Positions 45,241-53,891 of a DNA stretch of 64,000 nt are shown in pieces. The stretch is from an uncultured Pelagimonas sp. (GTDB lineage: Bacteria; Pseudomonadota; Alphaproteobacteria; Rhodobacterales; Rhodobacteraceae): NCBI GenBank assembly GCA_947499735.1, contig CANMPP010000001.1, positions 248,001 through 312,000 of the forward strand, in the 5' to 3' direction. Both the position numbers and the translations under genes were made by a program. A model generated the notes under the pieces. The model had not been told where the DNA came from, did not search any database, and worked only from the letters and a program-made list of their open reading frames with translations. Within the stretch, counting starts at the first letter, position 1. Every line of letters begins with the position of its first letter.

Positions 45241-45270
45241 TTGACTTTGTTCTAAACTGAGCGTTTTATT
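45241..45270 (+). promoter_or_regulatory. candidate aglE promoter
   Basis: TTGACT (45241-45246) and TTTATT (45265-45270), 18 bases apart. A transcript start near 45277 would put the operator at 45278-45291 at +1 and beyond, a classic place for repression. Confidence 0.55.
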
Positions 45271-45277
45271 TGGGTTC

Positions 45278-45291
45278 TCAAAGCGCTTTGA
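45278..45291. promoter_or_regulatory. LacI-type operator at the aglE promoter
   Basis: Perfect palindrome tcaaagcgctttga. Its centre is about 156 bp from the centre of the aglR-proximal site, close to 15 helical turns, so looping between the two is possible. Confidence 0.85.
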
Positions 45292-45388
45292 ATGAGTTCT
45301 CGAAGATTCGAATTTTGAGGCGGTGTATGGCTTGGGGATTAAGATCTATGGACCCATGCGCTTTGGTGACAGATAGCGGGAGGACGTT

Positions 45389-46732
45389 ATGAAACAACAA
45401 TTTTTGGCCAGCGCAGCTGTGTTGGCGGCAACGACCGGTGCAGTGAGCGCGGACGATCATTTAAAGTTTGCACCGGGCGAAGGTGTATTTAACTGGTCCA
45501 GCTATGAAACATTCGCGGACACGTATGATTTCTCTGGTGAAGAGCTGGTGGTTTTTGGCCCTTGGACGGGACCGGATGGGGAATTGTTTTCCAGCATCTT
45601 ACATTACTTTGAAACCGCGACCGGTGCGACAATCAACTATTCCGGTTCTGACAGTTTCGAACAGGATATCGTGATTTCCGCCCGTGCGGGATCTGCACCC
45701 AATGTCGCGGTGTTCCCGCAACCGGGTTTGGCGGCAGACATGGCGTCGCAAGGGCTGTTGTCTCCACTACCGGAAGGCACAACTGAATGGTTGGTGGACA
45801 ATTACGGCGCGGGCGCATCCTGGGCCGCGCTGGGCACGTATGCGGGCGCTGACGGTTCCGACGCGCAATATGCTTTTCCTTACAAGGCCGATCTGAAGTC
45901 TTTGGTGTGGTATTCGGAAAGCGCCTTTGACGAGGCGGGTTACGACATTCCAGAAACCATGGAAGAGCTAAAAGAGCTGACACAGCAGATCGTAGATGAT
46001 GGCGGAACACCTTGGTGCATCGGTCTAGGGTCGGGTGCAGCAACCGGTTGGCCTGCGACGGACTGGGTTGAAGACATGATGCTGCGGACGCAATCTGCGG
46101 ATGTTTATGATGCTTGGGTATCAAATGAGCTAAAGTTCGATGATCCAAAAGTTGTTGAAGCGATTGAAGAATTCGGTTGGTTCGCAACCAATGATGATTT
46201 CGTGGATGGTGGGGCGCAAGCCGTTTCCACAACCGATTTCCGCGACAGCCCAACAGGCATTTTTGCGATCCCGCCAAAATGCTATATGCATCGCCAAGCG
46301 TCCTTTATTCCGTCGTTCTTCCCTGAAGACAACGATGGCGCGTTCTTCTATTTCCCGGCCTATGAAGGCAAGGATCTGGGCAAACCAGTTCTGGGCGGCG
46401 GCACGATGTTTGCGATCACCAAACCGTCTGATGTCGCCGATGCGTTCATAGCGTTTTTGGAAACTCCAATCGCGCATGAGGTTTGGATGGCCCAATCTGG
46501 ATTCCTGACACCGCATAAAGGTGCAAATCCTGAAACATACGCGTCTGATGCGTTGCGTGGCATGGGTGAAATTCTAACCGGCGCGGACACATTCCGGTTT
46601 GACGCCTCTGATCTGATGCCGGGTGAAATCGGTGCCGGTGCGTTCTGGACAGGCATGGTTGATTACACAACAGGAACTTCGGCTGCCGATGTCGGTGCTG
46701 CAATCCAGAAACGCTGGGATGGCTTGAACTAA
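45389..46732 (+). CDS. aglE: alpha-glucoside ABC transporter substrate-binding protein
   Basis: A 447-residue periplasmic protein with a signal peptide (residues 1-20, ending AVSADD). It belongs to the large sugar-binding family of AglE: VVFGPWTGPDGELFSSIL, INYSGSDSFEQDI and WCIGLGSGAATGWPATDWVEDM (seen in parts). It binds sucrose, maltose, trehalose or similar alpha-glucosides. First gene of aglEFGAK, 98 bp after the operator. A strong stem-loop follows before aglF. Confidence 0.94.
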   Translation: MKQQFLASAAVLAATTGAVSADDHLKFAPGEGVFNWSSYETFADTYDFSGEELVVFGPWTGPDGELFSSILHYFETATGATINYSGSDSFEQDIVISARAGSAPNVAVFPQPGLAADMASQGLLSPLPEGTTEWLVDNYGAGASWAALGTYAGADGSDAQYAFPYKADLKSLVWYSESAFDEAGYDIPETMEELKELTQQIVDDGGTPWCIGLGSGAATGWPATDWVEDMMLRTQSADVYDAWVSNELKFDDPKVVEAIEEFGWFATNDDFVDGGAQAVSTTDFRDSPTGIFAIPPKCYMHRQASFIPSFFPEDNDGAFFYFPAYEGKDLGKPVLGGGTMFAITKPSDVADAFIAFLETPIAHEVWMAQSGFLTPHKGANPETYASDALRGMGEILTGADTFRFDASDLMPGEIGAGAFWTGMVDYTTGTSAADVGAAIQKRWDGLN

Positions 46733-46755
46733 GGCCTTAGCCCATACTGACGATT

Positions 46756-46787
46756 GATCCCCGGCATCCTGACAGGTGCCGGGGATC
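46756..46787 (+). terminator. intercistronic stem-loop after aglE
   Basis: Perfect 11-bp stem gatccccggca (46756-46766) and tgccggggatc (46777-46787) with a 10-base loop and no T run. Probably protects the aglE mRNA end or attenuates transcription into aglF. Confidence 0.8.
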
Positions 46788-46848
46788 GCCATTCAACCAC
46801 CAAATTATGGTGTAAACGTTCCGAAATAGGGTAGGGAGGAACGCGGCG

Positions 46849-47826
46849 ATGTCTCCGCTGTTGCAAGGTGTGGTTATGATCCTGATTGGATTGTCGGGCT
46901 GCATTGGATATTTCTATGTGTCGAACTTTGTGCTCGACAAAATTATCTTCCCACCCAAGCTGGATGATCAGGGTAGAAACATCAACCGGGCCAATTTGGT
47001 GCGCCCATGGCTGTTCTTGTTGCCTGCATTGCTGCTTTTGTCCCTTTATCTGATCTATCCGGTGGTTGGTTCGTTCTATCGATCCTTGTTCAACCGCGCG
47101 AATACGGAATTCGTTGGCTTGGCCAATTACGGGGCGTTGTGGAACGATAGCGGCTTTCGTACGGCACTATATAACAATTTCCTTTGGGTGCTTGTTGTGC
47201 CGGCCGCGTCAACCTTTATGGGTCTATTGGTGGCGCAACTGACTGACAAGTTAAGTTGGGGCAATGTCGCAAAATCCCTGATCTTTATGCCGATGGCCAT
47301 TTCGTTTGTCGGCGCCTCTTTGATCTGGCGTTTTGTCTACGCGGTAGATCCAAATATTGGCATCATCAACGCGTTGCGCGACACGGTTGGTTTGTCGCCG
47401 ATGGATCCGCTGCAATTGCCGTTTTGGAACAATTTTTTCCTGATGGTCATTTTGGTTTGGATCCAGACGGGATTTGCCATGGTCATTTTATCAGCGGCTC
47501 TGCGCGGTATTCCTGAAGATACGATTGAAGCGGCTGTCATCGATGGTGCCAAGCCAAGACAGATCTTTTTCCGGATCAAAGTGCCCCAGATCAAAGGCAC
47601 CATTATGGTGGTCTGGACCACCATAACAATCACAGTTCTAAAGGTCTTTGATATTGTCTACGCCATGACCGGGGGCAATTTCAAAACAGAAATCCTACCC
47701 TCATATATGATGGATTACATGTTCCGCGACGATGGGCGGGCAACGGCAGTGGCCTTTGTTATCATGATCCTCGTTCTTCCAGTGATGATCTGGAACATCT
47801 CAAATGCCCGTAAGGAAATGCGCTGA
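46849..47826 (+). CDS. aglF: alpha-glucoside ABC transporter permease AglF
   Basis: A 325-residue inner-membrane protein with an extra N-terminal hydrophobic segment (residues 5-27) and then the six-segment sugar permease core starting near residue 52. The EAA loop is DTIEAAVIDGAKPRQIFFRIKVPQ (in parts: EAAVIDGAKP and FFRIKVP). It pairs with AglG. Ribosome-binding site gggagga at 46832-46838. The stop shares a base with the aglG start (TGATG). Confidence 0.94.
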   Translation: MSPLLQGVVMILIGLSGCIGYFYVSNFVLDKIIFPPKLDDQGRNINRANLVRPWLFLLPALLLLSLYLIYPVVGSFYRSLFNRANTEFVGLANYGALWNDSGFRTALYNNFLWVLVVPAASTFMGLLVAQLTDKLSWGNVAKSLIFMPMAISFVGASLIWRFVYAVDPNIGIINALRDTVGLSPMDPLQLPFWNNFFLMVILVWIQTGFAMVILSAALRGIPEDTIEAAVIDGAKPRQIFFRIKVPQIKGTIMVVWTTITITVLKVFDIVYAMTGGNFKTEILPSYMMDYMFRDDGRATAVAFVIMILVLPVMIWNISNARKEMR

Positions 47827-49073
47827 TGGACAATATTGCAGGTTCGAAATCGTCGCTGTCTCTGGTCACACATGTGACTGTCACGGCTTTGGTCATCTTG
47901 TGGCTGATCCCAACCGTTGGCTTGTTGGTGTCATCCTTTCGGGATCGTGAACAGATTGCGGTGTCTGGATGGTGGAACGCAGCCTTCTCAATTGAAGAGG
48001 CGACCCGTTATCAGCCAGCCGCAGAAGGCGTGACAGAGCGTGACGGGCTGTTTGTTCTGACAGGGTCTGTTTTTGAGGATGACCCAAGCACGGTCAGTGC
48101 TTTTGGCATTGCAGGGCGTGCGCCAGATGCGGCGCAACCGGGGCAAACCTATGGCCGTTTGAAACTGGATGTCGTTCAGGAAGACGGGTCGATCAAAACT
48201 AAGAATTTTGAAACCGCTTGGCCTGTGGATGCTACACCTGTTGCGCCTGAGACGTTCGAAGACCGTCCCGTGCAAGGGTTCACAATAGATCGCGCGCTAA
48301 GCATCACACGTGACGGCGATTTCACATGGATGTCGGCAAAAGACATCACGCGCGCGCCATCGATCTATTTTATCTCGCCCAAGCCACCAAGCTTTGGGTT
48401 GGACAATTACCAAACGATCCTGACGTCCGACAATATGGATCGCGCGTTTATCAACACGTTTACCGTGACCATTCCGGCCACCATCATTCCGATCTTGGTT
48501 GCGGCGTTTGCGGCTTATGCATTGGCATGGATGGAGTTTCCGGGACGCACATGGCTGGTGGCGTTGATCGTGGGGTTGTTGGTTGTGCCCTTGCAATTGG
48601 CCTTTGTGCCGTTGCTGAAGCTGCACAACCAAATTGGCATTGGTCAGAGCTTTGTTGGCATTTGGCTGGCGCATAGTGCCTTTGGCCTGCCCTTGGCGGT
48701 CTATCTGCTACGCAACTATATGACTGGCCTACCACGTGACATCATTGAAAGCGCAAAGGTCGATGGGGCTACTGATTTTCTGGTGTTCACCAAAATTGTC
48801 TTGCCGCTGTCCTTTCCTGCACTGGCTTCTTTCGCGATTTTCCAATTCCTGTGGACATGGAACGATCTATTGGTGGCCAAGGTGTTTTTGCCAAAAACCT
48901 CTGAGGCTTGGGTCATGACAGTGAAAATCGCCGACGACCTCTTGGGGTCACGCGGGGGCGATTGGGGCATTTTGGCCTCGGCCGCCTTTATCTCAATTGC
49001 GGTCCCTCTGATCGTATTTTTCTCACTCCAGCGCTTTTTGGTGCGCGGCCTGTTGGCCGGTTCTGTGAAATAA
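47826..49073 (+). CDS. aglG: alpha-glucoside ABC transporter permease AglG, with periplasmic insertion
   Basis: A 415-residue permease. Hydrophobic segment 1 is at about residues 14-36; then about 150 mostly hydrophilic residues (GWWNAAFSIEEATRYQP to FISPKPPSFGLDNY) face the periplasm before the remaining five segments. The EAA loop is IESAKVDGATDFLVFTKIVLP. Standard sugar permeases are about 280 residues; AglG homologues are also longer. aglA follows after 9 bp. Confidence 0.94.
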   Translation: MDNIAGSKSSLSLVTHVTVTALVILWLIPTVGLLVSSFRDREQIAVSGWWNAAFSIEEATRYQPAAEGVTERDGLFVLTGSVFEDDPSTVSAFGIAGRAPDAAQPGQTYGRLKLDVVQEDGSIKTKNFETAWPVDATPVAPETFEDRPVQGFTIDRALSITRDGDFTWMSAKDITRAPSIYFISPKPPSFGLDNYQTILTSDNMDRAFINTFTVTIPATIIPILVAAFAAYALAWMEFPGRTWLVALIVGLLVVPLQLAFVPLLKLHNQIGIGQSFVGIWLAHSAFGLPLAVYLLRNYMTGLPRDIIESAKVDGATDFLVFTKIVLPLSFPALASFAIFQFLWTWNDLLVAKVFLPKTSEAWVMTVKIADDLLGSRGGDWGILASAAFISIAVPLIVFFSLQRFLVRGLLAGSVK

Positions 49074-49082
49074 GGAACCCTC

Positions 49083-50693
49083 ATGGAACACATGAACGAT
49101 CAAGATTGGTGGCGCGGTGCCGTCATTTATCAAATCTATCCCAGATCTTATCAAGACAGTGATGGCGATGGCGTCGGCGATTTGCCGGGCATAGCGCGAC
49201 GCCTGCCTTATATTGCGTCGCTGGGTGTGGACGCGATTTGGATTTCGCCCTTCTTCAAATCCCCTATGAAGGATTTCGGTTACGACGTTAGTGATTATTG
49301 CGATGTCGATCCGATGTTCGGGACATTGGCAGATTTTGACAAATTGATTGAGACTGCGCATGGGCTGGGTCTGAAAGTCATGATCGATTTGGTCATGTCT
49401 CACAGCTCAGATGCGCATCCCTGGTATCAGGAAAGCCAATCGTCCAAGGATAACGACAAATCCAATTGGTATGTTTGGGCAGATGCCAAACCAGATGGCA
49501 CGCCACCGACAAATTGGCTGTCGATTTTCGGGGGATCTGCATGGGAATGGCATCCGGGACGCTGCCAGTATTTCTTGCACAACTTTTTAACAAGCCAACC
49601 GGATTTGAATTTCCACGAACCACAGGTGCAAGACGCTTTGTTGGACGTGGCCAAATTCTGGCTGGATCGCGGGGTGAATGGGTTTCGCTTGGATACGATC
49701 AATTTCTACGTCCATGATAAAGAACTGCGCGACAATCCCGCCTTGCCTGCGGAAAAGCGCAATCCCATCACAGCGCCAGCAGAAAACCCATATACGTGGC
49801 AAGAGCACCTCTATGACAAAAACCGCCCAGAGAACCTAGCATTCCTGCGCCGGTTGCGGGCCTTAATGGGTCGTTACAACGCAGCAGCCGTGGGTGAGGT
49901 TGGGGATGACCAATATGGTCTGAAAATCCTTGGCGAATACACATCTGGCGACGATCTGATGCAAATGTCTTATGCGTTTGAGCTACTGTCGCTGAACGTG
50001 CCGACTGCGCTTTATGTGAAATCCGTGATGGATCAGATGGATCGTGATGCACCGGATGGCTGGGCGTGCTGGGCCTATTCCAACCACGATGTGCCCCGTC
50101 ACATCAGCCGTTGGAACCTATCACAAGACGCGGTTCGTGCTTATCTGATGCTGATGATGTGCTTGCGTGGATCCGCCTGCATTTATCAGGGTGAAGAGCT
50201 AGGGCTGCCCGAAGCAGAGGTGGCGTTTGAAGATCTAAAAGATCCTTATGGTATTCGGTTTTGGCCGGCATTTAAGGGGCGCGACGGGTGTCGTACACCG
50301 ATGGTATGGGAAAAGTCGAACAATACCGGTGGGTTCAGTACAGGAAAGCCTTGGCTGCCCGTCAGCCCCGATCATTTAAACCTGGTACCTGAACTGCAAG
50401 AACAAGATCCGGCGGCCTTGCTACACACCTATCGTGAGGCGATTGGATTGCGACGCACATATCCGACCTTGGCAAAAGGCGAAATCGACCAAGTTGCGGT
50501 GCAGGGTGACGTCTTGCGTTTTGTGCGCCACCATGAGGACGAAGAGATGCTTTGTATCTTCAATCTGGGTGATCAAGCCACGACATTGCCCGATGAGGCG
50601 GTCCTTGGTTGGGATGCAATAACAGAAACATTCGATACTTTCGGACCTTGGCAGGTTGCGCTCTTTCGCCGGTCCTTAGAAGAGGAAGCATAG
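49083..50693 (+). CDS. aglA: alpha-glucosidase, glycoside hydrolase family 13
   Basis: A 536-residue enzyme of the AglA/oligo-1,6-glucosidase group. Catalytic motifs: nucleophile Asp in GFRLDTIN (about residue 203), acid/base Glu in AVGEVGDD (about 272), transition-state Asp in YSNHDVPR (about 335), plus the N-terminal IYQIYPRSYQDSDGDGVGDL. No signal peptide, so it hydrolyses alpha-glucosides after import. Start at ATG 49083 with aagga ahead (49072-49076). Part of aglEFGAK. Confidence 0.95.
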   Translation: MEHMNDQDWWRGAVIYQIYPRSYQDSDGDGVGDLPGIARRLPYIASLGVDAIWISPFFKSPMKDFGYDVSDYCDVDPMFGTLADFDKLIETAHGLGLKVMIDLVMSHSSDAHPWYQESQSSKDNDKSNWYVWADAKPDGTPPTNWLSIFGGSAWEWHPGRCQYFLHNFLTSQPDLNFHEPQVQDALLDVAKFWLDRGVNGFRLDTINFYVHDKELRDNPALPAEKRNPITAPAENPYTWQEHLYDKNRPENLAFLRRLRALMGRYNAAAVGEVGDDQYGLKILGEYTSGDDLMQMSYAFELLSLNVPTALYVKSVMDQMDRDAPDGWACWAYSNHDVPRHISRWNLSQDAVRAYLMLMMCLRGSACIYQGEELGLPEAEVAFEDLKDPYGIRFWPAFKGRDGCRTPMVWEKSNNTGGFSTGKPWLPVSPDHLNLVPELQEQDPAALLHTYREAIGLRRTYPTLAKGEIDQVAVQGDVLRFVRHHEDEEMLCIFNLGDQATTLPDEAVLGWDAITETFDTFGPWQVALFRRSLEEEA

Positions 50694-50696
50694 GCT

Positions 50697-51800
50697 ATGG
50701 CTGGGTTGAAACTAACAAATGTCGCAAAGACCTATGGCGGAAGCGTTGAGGTTCTCAAAGATATCAACTTGGATATCCAACAAGGAGAACTGATCGTTTT
50801 TGTCGGCCCTTCTGGCTGCGGTAAATCAACTTTGCTGCGTATGATTGCCGGGTTGGAAAAGATCTCTGATGGGGCGCTAGAAATTGATGGTCAGCTGGTC
50901 AATGATGTCCCGCCAGCTCAGCGCGGCATTGCGATGGTGTTTCAATCCTACGCGCTCTATCCGCATATGACGGTACGCGACAACATGGCCTTTGCCTTGA
51001 AAATTGCGAAGAAGCCGAAAGACGAAATCAATACGATCGTGGAAAAAACAGCTGAAATGTTGCAGCTGACCCCATATTTGGATCGCTTGCCAAAAGCGTT
51101 GTCGGGCGGTCAGCGGCAGCGTGTTGCGATTGGTCGATCCATTGTTCGAGATCCGAAAGTCTATTTGTTCGATGAACCGTTGTCCAATCTCGATGCGGCG
51201 TTGCGCGTCGCAACCCGAATTGAGATCGCGCGCCTAAAAGAACGTATGCCTGATCGCACGATGATTTATGTGACACATGATCAGGTCGAAGCGATGACAT
51301 TGGCCAGCCGCATTGTGGTTTTGGCGAATAAAGGCATTGCGCAAGTTGGCACACCATTGGAGCTATATGAAACGCCCCAAAATGAATTTGTAGCGCAATT
51401 CATCGGCTCACCATCCATGAATCTGTTGCGCGGTGAAATCATTGGAACGGGCGCGCAGACGCGCATTAAATTGCTTGATGGGCGGTATATTCTATCCGAT
51501 GTGCCCACAACAGAAGAGGATCTGGGGCTGACCGTGAATGTCGGAATTCGTCCTGAAGATTTTGTCTTATCGGACGAGAACGGTGCGTATTGCGGAACGG
51601 TTGATATCACCGAAGCATTGGGCGAGGTTACTTTGGTGTATTTCAAAGTGGACACATTGGCAGATGGCGCTGAACCAATTGTCGCAAAATTGCCAGGGGT
51701 GCAAAAAGATCTGCGAGGGACACGCGTGTGTCTGACGGCTGCACCTGAGAAAGTGCATGTTTTCCATGAAGGTCAATCTTTACTTTATCGCAACAGATAA
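50697..51800 (+). CDS. aglK: alpha-glucoside ABC transporter ATPase AglK
   Basis: A 367-residue ATPase of the MalK/UgpC type. Walker A GPSGCGKST, signature LSGGQRQRVA, Walker B VYLFDEPLSNLDA, H-loop THDQVEAMTLA; a C-terminal MalK-like TOBE region from about residue 235 (IRPEDFVL). Last gene of the agl operon, 3 bp after aglA. A weak terminator follows. Confidence 0.95.
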   Translation: MAGLKLTNVAKTYGGSVEVLKDINLDIQQGELIVFVGPSGCGKSTLLRMIAGLEKISDGALEIDGQLVNDVPPAQRGIAMVFQSYALYPHMTVRDNMAFALKIAKKPKDEINTIVEKTAEMLQLTPYLDRLPKALSGGQRQRVAIGRSIVRDPKVYLFDEPLSNLDAALRVATRIEIARLKERMPDRTMIYVTHDQVEAMTLASRIVVLANKGIAQVGTPLELYETPQNEFVAQFIGSPSMNLLRGEIIGTGAQTRIKLLDGRYILSDVPTTEEDLGLTVNVGIRPEDFVLSDENGAYCGTVDITEALGEVTLVYFKVDTLADGAEPIVAKLPGVQKDLRGTRVCLTAAPEKVHVFHEGQSLLYRNR

Positions 51801-51801
51801 A

Positions 51802-51830
51802 CCCAATCCTACAAAGGTTGGGCGAATTTT
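51802..51830 (+). terminator. probable terminator after aglK
   Basis: Stem cccaa-cc with gg-ttggg (51802-51809 and 51816-51822, one bulged base) followed by cgaatttt. It is in the gap of the convergent aglK and cheD genes. Confidence 0.6.
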
Positions 51831-51910
51831 CAAATTGTGTTGGTTCAATTGTTGGATTTCATACACCCATTGAACCAATTACAAGTGATGAAAATTTTGC
51901 GTTATCTCTT

Positions 51911-52432
51911 TTAGAACAGCATTATGTCGTTTGCAGGCTTTGGTGCTGGAACTGGAGATACTGGTGCGATTTTCTCAACGTCGCCTGGAACCAGGAATTG
52001 TTGCGCTTTGCCAGTTACGGGATAAAATCGAACTTTGCGCGCTTCAAATCCGCCGCAGCTTTCCGCGATGATTTTGATCCCTTCATCGGATAGAAAATCA
52101 TGCGCAAATTCAATATTCTTGCCACCAATATTCTGCTTGAACTTTGTCATCGAAGCACCACCAAAAATCTTGGCGACCATACGATCTTTGGACGCTCCAT
52201 CTTTCAAAAGAGCATTGATCAAGAGTTCCATTGAAAACGCGCCAAAACGTTCGTTGTTGCCCGCTTCGCCGTCCCGCTTTGGTAACAAAAAATGGTTCAT
52301 TCCGCCAATGCCTGTAACGGCATCATGTAGGCAAACTGAAATACACGATCCTAGAACAGTGGTCATGACACAAGCAGGGTCGCGAGAAATTGCGAATTCT
52401 CCTTGGATCACATTTACGATCGTTTCTTGCAT
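51911..52432 (-). CDS. cheD: chemoreceptor glutamine deamidase CheD
   Basis: A 173-residue protein. The catalytic Cys and His are in VLGSCISVCLHD and GGMNHFLLP (about residues 27-50), as in CheD, which deamidates receptor glutamines and can interact with CheC/CheY systems. A Pro-rich tail is unusual (PVSPVPAPKPA). Last gene of the che operon, 3 bp after cheB. Confidence 0.92.
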   Translation of the reverse strand: MQETIVNVIQGEFAISRDPACVMTTVLGSCISVCLHDAVTGIGGMNHFLLPKRDGEAGNNERFGAFSMELLINALLKDGASKDRMVAKIFGGASMTKFKQNIGGKNIEFAHDFLSDEGIKIIAESCGGFEARKVRFYPVTGKAQQFLVPGDVEKIAPVSPVPAPKPANDIMLF

Positions 52433-52435
52433 AAT

Positions 52436-53473
52436 TTAAGCTTGCCTTTTTGACGTTTGATTGAAGGGGATCTCGCTTGCTTCTAAGAGAGCAGGCCCTA
52501 TTTGAGGGAGTGGTAGAATGTGTTGCGCACCACCTGCTTCTGCAGCCGATCTTGGCATTCCAGCCACGACCGATGTTTCTTCATCCTGAACAAGTGTCAA
52601 AGCGCCTTGATCACGAAGCGCCTTCAACCCGTCGGCACCATCTCTCCCCATCCCTGTCAGAACTGCCGCTACGCATTTCTTTGCGTGTCGAGTTGCCGAC
52701 ATAAACAGCGCGTCAACAGATGGTTGGTGCCCACTGATGTCGTCGCCAGGCTCCAAACGAACTTTTCGTGGGTCCTTTTCACAGATCCTTAGATGTGCTC
52801 CGGTTCCAGCGCCAATGATAATCTTGCCGGGTTCAATATCCATGCCGTCTTCGGCCAACACGACTCTGGGCGTGCATTGTCGCTCCAAAAGCGTTGCTAA
52901 ACTATCTCCAAACCCATAGCCGGTGTGCTGCACAACAAGGGTTGGGGGGCAAGAGTTCGGAAAATGCCCCAATACTTCCAATAGTGCATCCACGCCGCCT
53001 GTCGAGGATCCGATTAGGACCATCCGCTGGCTGTTGTTTAAGGTGTTTCCTGCAGCTGTCGTTCCCAACGCGGCTGTTGCCCTTTGATGTCGCGGTGAAA
53101 GAGAAAGAGAGACTAAGCTTTGAGCTATTTGATCGACAGGTGTTGCTATACCTAATTCGAAAAGACCTGATTTCAATGCTGACCATTTCGCCGAATTCGA
53201 TGCTGTACCTGTCTGATCAAATCCTGAAACGACAAGCCACCGAACATCGAGTTGATTGAAAATGGCATACATAACCTCAAACTCGTCTAATTTTGCAAAT
53301 GTATCTGCAATCAGAACTGTTTTAGGCTCATGATCCTCAACGACATTATAGGTATTCATAAGGTCAGATGTTACCGCAATAATGCGAAAGCGCGGGTCCT
53401 TTTGCAGTCCTGCAAGAATTCTCGCGCGTTCAGGAGTGTTGGGCATTGCGATGACAAGTGACGTTGGGGACAT
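52436..53473 (-). CDS. cheB: protein-glutamate methylesterase CheB with degenerate receiver domain
   Basis: A 345-residue protein. The C-terminal methylesterase domain is intact: IGSSTGG (Ser157), VQHTGYG (His183) and LTGMGRDG (Asp278). The N-terminal receiver-like domain keeps an Asp at position 57 (LIADTF) but the acidic pair at the end of beta-1 is replaced (VIAMPNTPE, where CheB has VDDS), and the usual switch Lys is not evident. It is therefore unlikely to be phosphorylated by CheA in the normal way. It follows the 123-residue unknown gene after 46 bp. Confidence 0.92.
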   Translation of the reverse strand: MSPTSLVIAMPNTPERARILAGLQKDPRFRIIAVTSDLMNTYNVVEDHEPKTVLIADTFAKLDEFEVMYAIFNQLDVRWLVVSGFDQTGTASNSAKWSALKSGLFELGIATPVDQIAQSLVSLSLSPRHQRATAALGTTAAGNTLNNSQRMVLIGSSTGGVDALLEVLGHFPNSCPPTLVVQHTGYGFGDSLATLLERQCTPRVVLAEDGMDIEPGKIIIGAGTGAHLRICEKDPRKVRLEPGDDISGHQPSVDALFMSATRHAKKCVAAVLTGMGRDGADGLKALRDQGALTLVQDEETSVVAGMPRSAAEAGGAQHILPLPQIGPALLEASEIPFNQTSKRQA

Positions 53474-53519
53474 TGAATACTACCAGTTTTCCGAGAGGAT
53501 GTGAGAATTTGGAACGAAA

Positions 53520-53891
53520 CTAGAAAAGATCTGGCTCAGAAGAATGAATACCTGTTTCATCATCCAAAGGTTGCCCGGAAAGTTTCAATGCCAAATCTCT
53601 AAGAGGTATCTCGGAAATTGCGTTTCCAAGATCAATTTTAACTTCCTCGGACAGGCTCTGCGATAATGCCAACGTGTAAGTTGACAGTGCGTTTGCGTAT
53701 TGCAAAGCAAAGTCCAGTTCCTGCAACGATCGCGCAGCCTGATGGACGACGCTTTGCTCAGAAGTCTCACAAAGCTCGACGACACCCGTTTCTATTTTGG
53801 AGATCCGTTCAGATAAGCTGGATAGCTCGCGCCCTACCAAGTACACCGCATAAGGTGCTGGTAGAGCAACGGACTCTTTATTTGTTGTCAT
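53520..53891 (-). CDS. unknown helical chemotaxis-operon protein with DxxxQ motif
   Basis: A 123-residue protein, mostly helical in appearance, with no membrane segment or signal. I do not recognise a named family. Near the middle, ARSLQELDFALQYANAL holds Asp60 and Gln64 in the DxxxQ spacing that marks the catalytic pair of CheZ, the CheY-P phosphatase, and of the CheZ-like CheT described in Sinorhizobium. It starts by ATGA overlap with cheY and precedes cheB, in an operon that lacks cheZ, cheC and cheX. A phosphatase role is a hypothesis only. The longer frame start at 53918 is rejected because the overlap start fits better. Confidence 0.7.
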   Translation of the reverse strand: MTTNKESVALPAPYAVYLVGRELSSLSERISKIETGVVELCETSEQSVVHQAARSLQELDFALQYANALSTYTLALSQSLSEEVKIDLGNAISEIPLRDLALKLSGQPLDDETGIHSSEPDLF

